A DNA stretch of 64,000 bases. It comes from Mytilisepta virgata. Its lineage: Eukaryota; Mollusca; Bivalvia; Mytilida; Mytilidae. The stretch is taken from contig CM051514.1 in assembly GCA_028015205.1 (NCBI GenBank), forward strand, positions 33,372,150 through 33,436,149. Reading direction: 5' to 3'. Both the position numbers and the translations under genes were made by a program. Under the pieces are notes generated by a model, which was given only the letters and a program-made list of their open reading frames with translations, was not told the DNA's origin and did not search any database. Shown here in pieces: positions 11,901-23,900 of this stretch; the first letter of the stretch is position 1; each line of letters begins with the position of its first letter.

Positions 11901-14900
11901 AAAGATTTGTAACTGATATATAACCAGTTTATAAAATAAAGACTAAAATAAATTGTAACTGATATGTAACCATTTTATAAGAAAGCCTCAAAAAGATTTT
12001 TAACTGATATGTAACCCTTTTATAAGAAAGCCTCAAAAAGATTTGTAACTGGTATGTAACCAGTTTATAAAATAAGGGCAAAAAAAGATTTGTAACTGAT
12101 ATGTAACCATTTTAAAATAAAGCCTCAAAAAGATATGTAACTGATATGTAACCCTTTTATAAGAAAGACTCAAAACAATTTGTAACTGATATGTAACCAG
12201 TTTATAAAATAAAAACTAAAATAAATTGTAACTGATATGTAACCATTTTATAAGAAAGCCTCAAAAAGATTTGTAACTGATATGTAACCCTTTTATAAGA
12301 AAGCCTCAAAAAGATTTGTAACTGGTATGTAACCAGTTTATAAAATAAGGGCAAAAAAAAGATTTGTAACTGATATGTAACCATTTTAAAATAAAGCCTC
12401 AAAAAGATTTGTAACTGATATGTAACCCTTTTATAAGAAAGACTCAAAAAGATTTGTAACTGATATGTAACCAGTTTATAAAATAAAGACTAAAATAAAT
12501 TGTAACTGATATGTAACCATTTTATAAGAAACCCTCAAAAAGATATGTAACTGATGTGTAACCCTTTTATAAGAAATCCTCAAAAAGATTTGTAACTGAT
12601 ATGTAACCAGTTTATAAAATAAAGACTAAAATAAATTGTAACTGATATGGAACCATTTTATAAGAAAGCCTCAAAAAGATTTGTAACTGATATGTAACCC
12701 TTTTATAAGAAAGCCTCAAAAAGATTTGTAACTGGTATGTAACCATTTTAAAATAAAGCCTCAAAAAGATTTGTAACTGGTATGTAACCATTTTAAAATA
12801 AAGCCTCAAAAAGATTTGTAACTGATATATAACCAGTTTATAAAATAAAGACTAAAATAAATTGTAACTGGTATGTAACCATTTTATAAGAAAGCCTCAA
12901 AAAGATTTGTAACTGATATGTAACCCTTTTATAAGAAAGCCTCAAAAAGATTTGTAACTGATATGTAACCATTTTAAAATTAAGCCTCAAAAAGATTTGT
13001 AACTGATATGTAACCCTTTTATAAGAAAGCCTCAAAAATATTTGTAACTGGTATGTAACCAGTTTATAAAATAAGGGCAAAAAAATATATGTAACTGTAT
13101 GTAACCCTTTTATAAGAAAGCCTCAGAAAGATTTGTAACTGTAATGTAAAATTATAAAATAAAGACATCTATAAGATATATTCTTTTCAGAATTGGATAA
13201 ACTGTCACCATTTTGTAACTGGTTACAAAACAAGTATATAAAAATTGATTTGGACTAATTTCTTGCCATATCTAGTTATTTTGTGTCTTATAGTGTATAC
13301 TATACATTCCTTTATTGTGTTTTATCCTGTATTGTTTGAGATTTTATCTACATTTACTCCATATCCTTCCATTTTAGTCATAATCTTGAGATTTTGTCTC
13401 GTGTATTTAATCAATATCCTTTGAGAATTTTTCATGATGAGTCCTGGGACTCATCATTTTTCAGAATGGTGAGTCCCAGCTGATTTTGATGAGTCCCAGT
13501 CCCAGGACTCATCACCACTTTTTTAACGTACATTGCTGCATGATTTTGACCATGGTAGGCCTATTGTACTATTGTTAAAGTTTAATTAAAATCATGTGCT
13601 GCCTTAAAATACTGACGAATATAATTTGAAGTAAAAAAAAATGAAATTATGCAGTGGTGCTCCGAACTTGGAAGAAAATTTCGGTTACAGATATGAGCAA
13701 AAATTTTGTACCTTTTGACACAACCTATTTATTATTGCCATTTTATTTTTTAATATTTATTTATCTATACTCTTTACTATTATTTTTTCTCAAGCATACT
13801 CTTGCTTACTTTTTGTCGTTTCTTTCCCCTTCCTGCAAGAAAACAAAAAATGGCGGCTCAATATTTTTAATGAAAATAACAATCTTCAGACGCAGCTGAT
13901 TACGTACGTTGTTCGGAGACGCCTTACTTCAAAACACAGAGCGACTCATTTGTCGCTCTGGAGCCGATGACAGGGCGACATTGGCGAGCATTAGGCGACT
14001 TAATCGCCCTAATCGCCCAGTTTGGTGAGCCCTGATATGGTTATAAATATTTTCATCTTGCATGGTTTCATGTATCATGTGAAAAAAACCAAAAAGCAAA
14101 AACTGTAACTAATAAACCACACAGGAAAATGTGAGAAAATCAAGTCGATTAGACAGGTGCATTACCCCTACATTGTACCTTGTAGCGGCAAAAATACGAT
14201 TGCAAACATCAATTTTAAAGGTAAACATGGTAAAGTAGAAGAAAAAAATTTAAGTCCCCTCCTCATCAAAGAGGAGATGGAAGTGGGATTTTGGGTCCAT
14301 GTCTATATTCCAAAATCCCACTGGTCCGAAACCCCAATAGTCTGAAAGTCTGTTGGTCCGAAACCCCAATAGTCCGAAAATGGTATGGCCCAAAAGTCAT
14401 TAAAGATTGTACAACCAAAATAGACAGTTCGAACTATTATGTACATGTATTATGCGTAAATTTATGTTGTTGATACTTTGCTTGCTGTTATTTCATGGTC
14501 AGTGTACTGAGACATATGAGAGTAGTGGTACACAGCAAGTCAATTACTTCTCGAAATAAATATATACATGTACAAACAACGATAGATTTCTTTGCTGAAA
14601 AAAAGCTTGCTCAATTGCTGGCTGACGATTCCAGAAAAGATTTTACATGATAAATAATAATCTTTCAATATTTAACTACATGTAAAAGTCTCAGTTTTGT
14701 TTGGAGGCACAAGATGAAAGTTTCTTACAGATTACAGACCTACACATAGACCTAATGTGATTTAAAAAATTCTATATATAATTATATGGTACACAAATGT
14801 TTTTACATGTGGTGAATATTTCAACTTGAGGCACCTTGAATATTCTCAATCATTATGTTTTAGGTCAAGGGGTGGTTGTGGAACGAAGTCCTTGGAGTGA

Positions 14901-17900
14901 TCGTTGCTTTGCTGATGCTTTAGCAAAATGTGGATATTTCACTAGAAAAGGTAACCATTTTGTAATCATATCAAGCCATGTTCTTATCATTAATAATCCC
15001 TGCACTTTCGAAGAAAGTTCCTTGATATAGTAATTGACTCCGTCCTTTTGTCCTTCCATCACACTGTCTTGTGACATCAACTCCTCCTTCACTTTTGGGT
15101 TTAGGAATTTAATTTCCATAAAGAATGGTTGCATACTATCTGTAGATCCGCAATAAGGTTTTACAATTTTTTTTTCTAAACAAGGGGCACACAGGGGTCG
15201 AACTTAGAAAATTTTGAATTCAAGCTTGTGACCTTATATAAATTGTTCTTTCATTTTCCAATTTATGCATTTTATTTCTATACACCATATGCAGATGCGC
15301 AATAGGGCCAAAATAAAAAATATGTCTGTTTCCCCTCGCCCCGACTGGGTCAAAAAAAGCCCCCGAGTCAAAAAATTATTTGCCCTAAAAAAATCGGAAT
15401 TTTTTTTATTCCCGAAAATAATTCGTTTTCGTTCCAACATTGGTCCCGATGTTACCGGAAGTTTTCTCTCGGAACTTTCTGGAGTTATCTATCATTTTAG
15501 AGGTATGTATCGAGAATAAACTGTCTGCTTGAAGATGGGCGACAAGATCGTATTGTCATCTACTGTGCGGATCAAGTACAAAGACACCTCAAAAGTATTG
15601 GCTATTGCCGATCGTGGTTAATCGTCTGTACAGCTTTTCTCATAGGTGCATGTGGAGCGACGTGCTCTACGATCTAACAACTGATGATTGGCACAACATC
15701 GACAAATTGGATGAGGTAACAGTATCTGTGTCCGATAAGATGGCTCATGGGGTGGCTTTTGAGCCCGATTTTAATGAGGAAATACGAGTTGTGTATGAGT
15801 TTGACAAAAGACTAAAATTTGTCCCAATTTGACATTTTAAGGGACGCACCACCTTCAAGTTCGGATGACAATAACAATAATCAGACAAATAGTAACACAC
15901 AAAATGCTTTTGACGTCCTGATGGGAAAAGCTACTACTAAGGCAAACTCGAAAATGCCTTCAAAACTGGACGAAACTGCACCAAGATTTACTGGTAAGTA
16001 TGTTAAAATTATTTAAGGTAAGAATTTTCTTTATTATCTTGTGTGCTTGAGATGGTGTATGATTCATGTCATTATAAATGAATCTGCCCCCCACCATCTC
16101 CATTTCTATCACATCCCAAACTTTTGGCCTGGAAATGGTGTGGGAGGGGGTAAACTGGTAAATTTCTAGGCGAAATGCTGTCCAAATTTTTTACAGGTAT
16201 GGACTTTGTCATTTTTTATACCCCGCATACTATGCCACACTTAGTCATAGCTGACTACCATAGTGACCTATAGTTGTTATTTTGTGTGTCATTTGGACTC
16301 TTTTGAATAGTTATCTCATTGGCATTCATACCATAACTTCTTTTTTATATATATCTAGTATTTGTAAATATTCTTTAGGGTATCCTAGTATGGATTGAAC
16401 TTATTTTTACAGTATTTTTTTTCAGCTAAACAAAAACTGTTCATTGGGATAGTTGACATGTTTCTGGCATCTGAAGATAAGTTTCCAGTGGTAATGACAG
16501 ACAACGGAGTAGCAAACATCCATTCCTTCATCTAGTCATTGTGTATTGTTCAAACCAGACATTTTGTTGTAGTATGACAGACACTTTAAATGTATTTTTT
16601 TTATATGAATACATATATATAAATAACTGCAAAGTTTGATTTTCAGTTTTATATTTTCAGATTTTTGTGCTAGGGTAAATATCCTGGTATCAAATACAAT
16701 GAGTATACATGTATAACAAGCAACAAATAAACTATGGCTATTTGGAATCTACATCTTGTCATACATGTATTAACATGCATGTTAATAATAAAAGCTTTCA
16801 AATCAGAAAGTAGTAAATATACACTTTTTCAAACATGTTTAATGCTACATTAGTTTTATGCACTTTTTAAATAGTGCTTGAAACCACAAGGATTGATAAT
16901 CTAAATAGATACACTCAAAAGGAGCAAAAACAAATGATCAGTGGCCAAGTCAAACCATTCATGACATTCAGTTGGGGAAAAAAAAAAGTACCTGCCTGCC
17001 TGGTCTGTTTACAAAGGGTAGACCCGGGGGAAGGGGAAACAGACATTCTTTTAAATGTGGCCTTATGGAAAAATTCATTGAAAAATCTTCTTGTCTGACA
17101 CCACTTGACATATTGGAGCAGGACTTGGCGGCATTGGTCCTTAGGAGGTCCTTTTTCAGAAATGTGTCTTATTTCATGGACTGTGAACCAAGATGGTCGC
17201 CACAGCAGAACTTAGTTTAACATTGGACCCTATGGGAAATTCACTCAAAAATCTTCTCGTCTGAAACCACTAAGCCAATTAGAATTAGACTTGGTAGCAA
17301 TGGTCCTCTTTCAGAATTTTGATGGTCAACCAAGATGGCCGCCACACCCGAACTTACTTTAACATAGGGCCCTATAGGAAAAATTCATTGAAAAATCTTC
17401 TTGTCTGAAACCACTTGGCAGCATTGGCCCTTAGGAGGTGCTCTTTCAGAAATATGTCCGATCACCCGGACTGTCAACCAAGATGACTGCCACAGCTGAA
17501 ATTAGTTCAACATAGAATCCTATAGAAAAACCAGCCAAATTGACTGCAACACTGAAATTTTTAGGTCTGCTCAAGGTGAAAAGTTAAATCCAGGTGAGCG
17601 ATACAGGCTCTTGAGAGCCTCTAGTTCAATTTATGCATTTTACATGTTTTATTTTTAAATGGTATTTTCATACACCATATGCAGATGCATAATAAGATGT
17701 TATAATTTTGATTTTCTAAAATTGGGGCACACAGGGGTCGAATTTTGAAAAACTGTCAATTTAAGCTTGTGACCTAAACTCCTCATTCATTTTTCAATTT
17801 ATGCATTTTTTTTTCTAGCCTAGGGAAAATTTGTTGTATCGTTAAGTGTATCATGCACACGAGCTTCAGTAGTGTGTCACACTTAAACTTAAAAAAAAAA

Positions 17901-20900
17901 TATGATATTCCAATGATAGGAAACACTACTGTTATTTTCAACCCCTGGTATATAGGTCTATAGTGGCCATATAAGTCTTTGACAAAGTAACAGTTAGAAA
18001 TTTGGAACTTGGTATCAATAAGGAGTATCTTGGTCACAACGGCATAATTCAAATTTGACCCCAAACTACTAAATAAATAAACACTAGAAAAAAACAAAAC
18101 AGAAAACAATGCATTTACAATTTGAATGAACAACATTACATTGTGTGAACTCTGGTTTTTTTTAATGGTAAGTAATTATAAATTGGTATTAAGTATATTG
18201 TTTTTTTTGTCTTGTGTAACTTTTAGTGAGAATAATTATGAGCTTCCGAAGATTTGTTGCAAGATTGAAAAAAAAAAAAAACTACAAGCACTTATACATG
18301 TAATTGAGAATAATTATTTTTTCAGGAAAAGAATACTACAACAATATATACGATAGAGTAACAGAGTTTCTATGGAAACCACATCTGACTATATATATAG
18401 ATCAAAGTGTTAAGGAATGTAAGGAGCTTATAGCTAAGCGCAACAATGTAAGTTAGTTATTTTGTATTTCATCACAGTTTCACTATCTATCATTATTCAC
18501 CATGCAGTTATCTAATTTTTGTCTTGCCTGTGACGAAAGTCGTGGAAGGCGAGACATAGATGTTTCATTTCCGGTGTCAGTGTCAACAATTGTTAAGTTT
18601 TCTACTTAAGTTAGTTTGATAGGAACTATTTGTGATAGATCAATGATATTTTGTATAAAGTTGCATTACTATCAGTACATCTCAATTTGACGACCATTTC
18701 GATGGCCCTGCCCCCTAGGTCATGGTCCATTGACATTCACTTAATTAGTGCAGAAAGTCGTGGTTTTGATCCTCGGCCGGGTCAAACCAAAGACATTAAA
18801 ATTGGTATTTGCTGCTTCTCCGCCTAGCACGCTGCATATAGGAGTCAGTATAATGTGTCTAAGTGGGGTGATTTGCCTTCCTGCGGACAGTTACCTCGTG
18901 AGCTAGCACATTAAAAATCCGGCGCAGCATGTTGGTCTTGTACAAAGCAGGGATCCTTTTCATTATCGTGTCAACATGTTGTTGTCCTGATATGCACCTG
19001 GTTGCCACTGGACGTTAGTTTCCGTGTACGCATTTGGTCATTTCCACCTCTGTAGTTTCCGTTTTTGAAAATGTTTCCTTTTTACGAATTAATTTTCGTA
19101 AACGAAAACAGCATAAAGCTAAAAGTTTGCAGTGCTACTCTGTATGAAAATTGCTTATCAAACATTTGAAATCTTCATTCGGGATTATTTTGAACAACTT
19201 CACAAATATAGATTGACTTGGTGTATTTTGCGGAGTACATGTAGTACAGAAAGTTAAAAATTCATCTCTGCACAATCGGCACTCAAAGATTTTCTCTGTC
19301 TAACATCACTTGCTCGGTACGGAATTAAATTCTTCTCTGTGAAAATTTTTTTGCAACCCGAAAAAGTCTTCTGATTGGCTGTTTAACATCTTCCAGTCTT
19401 TAATCTTGGCATTGTGGCATCATAGTTTGATTTATAAAGAATGGGATCTTGGATAGAATCAACATAATATAGATCTGGGATAGAATACACCTATTGACAG
19501 CTCATGTCCAATCCGGAATTATTCTGAAATTACACAACTTTTTCATGACGTGACAAACCAGTTTAGACCAACTAGTTCCCGGTTGTACCATGGCATTGTG
19601 AAAGAAATTTTACAAGGAGGCATATTTAAACGATTGTAAACAGTTCAAATAATGTGTTTATATAATTAGTAGCTAGGCGTCAACATGGTGGTTCAAATCT
19701 ATCATCAACCTAGAGCATTTTCCTTTGAAAGTTGTACTTCCCTGTGCTCTTTATTATAACCTTTAATTCTAACTCTACTTGACCCCAAGTGGAAGTTGTT
19801 TAATATCCGGACAAATCCGGATTGGACATTACTGCCAATAGGTGTATTAACATAATATAGATCTTGGATAGAATTTACATATATAGATCTTGGATAGAAT
19901 TTACAAAACATAGATCTTGGATAGAATTTACAAAACATAGATCTTGGGTAGAATTTACATCATTAAATAGATCTTGGACAGAATTTACACAACAGTATAG
20001 ATCTTGGATAGAATAAACAATATAGATCTTGATTAGAATTTTACATATACATGTAACTATATAGTTCTTGGATATTGTAGAAAAAACATAACTATAGATC
20101 TTGGATAGAAAGAGAGGATAAAAGGATCAGACACAAGATAAATTCCACAGCTAAGTTTGAATGCAACCTTTAAATGCTTTCATGCAAAAACAAAATTTTC
20201 GGAATCCTGAGAACACGTCACGTCATGATCTTTTTGACAACTGTATTTCATTATGTCAGATAAATTTAGTAAGATTTCAAACGACCACTTTCCTCAGTGC
20301 TTTCAGCACTTTGATTAACTTTTACTCTCAGTTTTGTGACAGAATTTACAGAAGATGAAGTGTTACTATTTTCACACTTATACTTTCACTCTATGGCAGA
20401 AATAAAATGGCTACGGGTTGCTCAGGTAACTGTAAACTGTAACTGCCTAAGCTGGCAAGGTCTAGATTAATATCTGATCATGAGCACAACTAGATTCAAA
20501 AACTCCATCACTGATTTTAAAATGATTAGGCAGAAGTGACATACATATACTTGGAATATTTGGGTCATCTGAAAGATTGATAACAAAATGAACAAGGTGT
20601 CAGCCTCAGATTATGTTATTTGCCCAGAAGGCTAATACATTTGCAACATTTATTTATATACTTGTATTCTTTCTACCAATTACATGTATTTGATAATGAA
20701 TGATATTTTGGTTACAGCCCATAGAGAAGGATAGTCCTTTACTGACAGACAAGTATCTCCAGGGCATAGAAGACTCATACAAAAACAAAGTACTGCCATT
20801 CCTCCAGTGAGTATCAAAATGGTGGCTTCCCTAAGAATCATAGCATGGTGCTGCAATATGCCTTCCTCTCCTTTGAATGTGCCCTAAAAATGCTCTAAAC

Positions 20901-23900
20901 AAGATTTTGACAAATTTATTGCATTTACAAAATTAAAAGGTGTGAATAAGGTAAATATGGTAATTAGTAATTATAGGAGATATTTTATCTACTGAGACAG
21001 CTGTTTTATTTTATGTTATGTCAAAACAGTTAGGCACCTAATTTCCCTCCCTCGGATAAAGTACCGTGTTCATAAATTTTGGTGAAAACACTACAGAATT
21101 CATGGAAATGTTTTGAATATGCTAGGGTGTCTCAGGAATCCAAAAAAGTATTGAGGGTTTGCCACCAGACTGGGCTATCAGGTTTCAAAATTTGGTAGCC
21201 CAGAGAAGAAACTGGTCGCCCAGACCTTTTTTCAAGAAAAAGATTCAAAATACATTTTTTGTACCAAACAAATGGGAAACAACTTACCATAAATTAAATA
21301 AAAAGTTGATATGGAAATGGAAGGAAGAGGATCCAACAGGATACATTTGTAGTTTGCTTGTTATGAATCCTTAAATAATTACCAGTTACCTATAAGATAA
21401 ACACCTGATAGCCAGTTGGGCTTCCATAAAATGAAATTCAGTAGCCCAGACTAAATTTTAGTTGTTATTTTGATCCCTGGTCTCTGAACCGGTTTTCATG
21501 GAACTTTTATGAAAATGAATAGATATTTGATATGTAACCAATGAGATAAAACATTTTCTGTACCATTACCCCTAGGTTTAAGATAGGAATATGGTGATTC
21601 TGTATTTCAAAGAAATAAAATATCTTCTTATGTTGAGAGAGAATTTATCAAAAGTTAAAAATTGGGATATACATGTTTTTGTGAAATCAATTCTAGTATT
21701 TTTTGAAATGCAATATGTAAACTTGAATAAAAGTCTAAAAATTTTAAAAATTGATTTGTTTTCAGGAAACATGGAGAGTTGCTGACATTTGATGTTGATG
21801 ATCTTAGCAACATGGATGAGGTATTATGATTATTGAAGAATCATTGTGATGTATTTATTTTGCACTTTAGCGGTTATGATCCCCCTTTTTAGCTAACCTG
21901 GCCAAAGGCCATATGAGCGTTTGTCATCACTTGGCGTCCGTCGTCTGCCCGTTAACTTTTCACATTAAACCACTGGGCCAAATGGAATTAAATTTGGCAG
22001 GAAGGTCCTTTATAAAGATTGCTCATTTCATCCTGATCGGACAACAAACATGGCTGCCATGGGCAATTGTTGTTTTTTATTGGCTGAGTTTTCAAAAATC
22101 TTCTCCTCTGAAACTGGTAGGCCAAATGGAACAAAACTTGACAGGAAGCATATATGGAGGTTCATTATAAATTTTCCTCATTTCCTCCTGATCGGACTAC
22201 AAATATGGTCGCTATGGGCAGTTCTTGTTTGTGATTGTTTGATATAAAAAAATCTTCTCTGAAATTGCTTGGCCAAATGGAACAAAACTTGAGAGAAAGC
22301 AGCTATGGGAGGTTCTTTACAAAGTTTCCTCATTTTGTCCCAATTGGGCAAAACACATGGCTGCCATAGGCAATTCTTGTTTCTCGTTGGTGGATTAAAA
22401 AAAAATTTTCTCTGGAACTGCTTGGCCAAATGGAACGAAACTTGACAAGAAGCATCTATGGGAGGTTCTTTACAAAATTTCTTCATTTCATCCCGATCTG
22501 AGTACATATATGGTCACCATTGGCAGTTTCTGATTGGCTTATTAAAAGAATCTTTCTCCTCTGAAATCGCTTGCCCAAGTGGAACGAAACTTGACAGAAA
22601 GCATATAATTGGAAGGTTCTATACAAAGTATCCTTATTTCGTCCTGATGAGGCAACAAACATGGCTGTCATGGGCAGTTCTTGTCTTTCATCGGTTGATA
22701 ATTTTCTTCTTTGAAACTGCTTGGCCAAATGGAACAAGACTTGACGGCAGATGAATTTATCTATCATAACGAATCTACGAGAAACACCTTCCTGTATTTA
22801 CTTTTTAAATTAATTAATTGTCAAAACTAATTGCGCATTTACAAATTTGACGATTATTACCCATTATTTGAGAAAAAATACTTTAAGATTATCTATTAAT
22901 ATAACTCTGACATTTATTCACTTTCGGAATCTAAATGTTTTATCCAGGGATCAGAAATTTTCACAGCCTCTGTCAGACATTGTTTGATAGACATGAATCG
23001 TCATTTTTAACTCTTTTTAGCAATTTCAACACACGATCTTATTTCATACAAATGCACAATTATTAATGTTTTGGGTAAAACCTGAAATAAATGTCATGTG
23101 TATCAACTCTTTAACATTCCATGCGGTGTTGTTTGTGTATTGAATAGAATAGAATGATAATTTCGATGTTATAGGTGTCTTCGTTTGGTACGTATAAATA
23201 GACCAACATGATTAATAGAAAAATGGACCACACAATGACGTAGAATGAATTAAATGAATAAAATAAATTCAACTTTAAAAACTTTTAAATGAGTATATGA
23301 AAGTCTTCCCGAAAGATGAAATTTTTATTCCTTTTTGATTTAACTGCAAAGATTCGCGCATGCTCAATCGATTATTTACTGAACAACACGTGCAAACAAT
23401 TATTGCAACAATGTGGAAATCTTCAAGTTTTACCGAGTTAAATCTACCAAGGCGTTTCTAATCTTCTCAAGTTTATGATTGTGAACTTTTAGATCGTCCA
23501 ATACTTACCTTGTAAAGGATTTTTTTAATTGGAAAGCAGAAAGGTGTGCAAAATGCCTGATTGATCGTCATTGGTGAATGACCTCGATATTGAACTTGTT
23601 GACAGGTCATAAGGTGAACAGTAATTATATTTAAGCATAATAAAAGCACAGACACCTTTAATGTAAATTACTTTTATGTCATGTGAAGTAAAATTATGAT
23701 TTAATAACAGAAAGTGTTGGTGACAAGAAAGTTTGAATGGTTGTTATATCCTTGTGGTGATTTTCTTTAATTTCTGTTGCGAATTCAGTGTGGATGATAT
23801 TTGTTTATTCGTACGTTCATTTGTACTATAGGATTTCCTAGTTTGACTTTATTTTGTTTGTTTACATTCTGTACAATGTTCAAGACATACTGTAGCAGAA

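Larger units (their letters stand above)
3079..14034. mobile_element. 11-kb insertion with 12-bp TIRs and 5-bp target duplication in NDUFA10 intron 1
   Basis: The left end CAGGGCTCACCA (3079-3090) and right end TGGTGAGCCCTG (14023-14034) are perfect inverted repeats. They are flanked by ATATG at 3074-3078 and 14035-14039, as expected of a target-site duplication. CAGGG ends are common in hAT transposons, although those usually make 8-bp duplications. Subterminal DNA on the right is rich in gcgac/gtcgc motifs and that on the left in gggagactc. Inside lie two inverted satellite arrays (3290-4110, 10090-13170) around about 6 kb of dispersed repeats. No transposase reading frame is visible, so the element is non-autonomous or a nested composite. 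The insertion sits 110 bp after the exon 1 donor. Confidence 0.65.

Noticed and set aside
10234..13080. Several 60-95-codon minus-strand frames reading VTYQLQIFLRLSYK repeatedly
   Set aside because: They are translations of the satellite monomers (45 bp is a multiple of three) with no start context, no domain and no splice logic.
3079..14034. Calling the 11-kb insertion a standard hAT transposon
   Set aside because: CAGGG ends fit, but the visible duplication is 5 bp rather than 8 and no transposase is present, so only ends and duplication are claimed.
19855..20108. A CRISPR-like array
   Set aside because: Units are 22-27 bp with no unique spacers; it is an ordinary minisatellite in a eukaryotic intron.
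20807..20811. Alternative donor of NDUFA10 exon 4 at 20811
   Set aside because: It would read a stop (TGA) and break the phase with exon 5; gtgagt at 20807 is both stronger and in phase.
22178..22767. Overlapping 94-109-codon frames on both strands
   Set aside because: Shadows of the tandem units of the repeat at 21891-22760.
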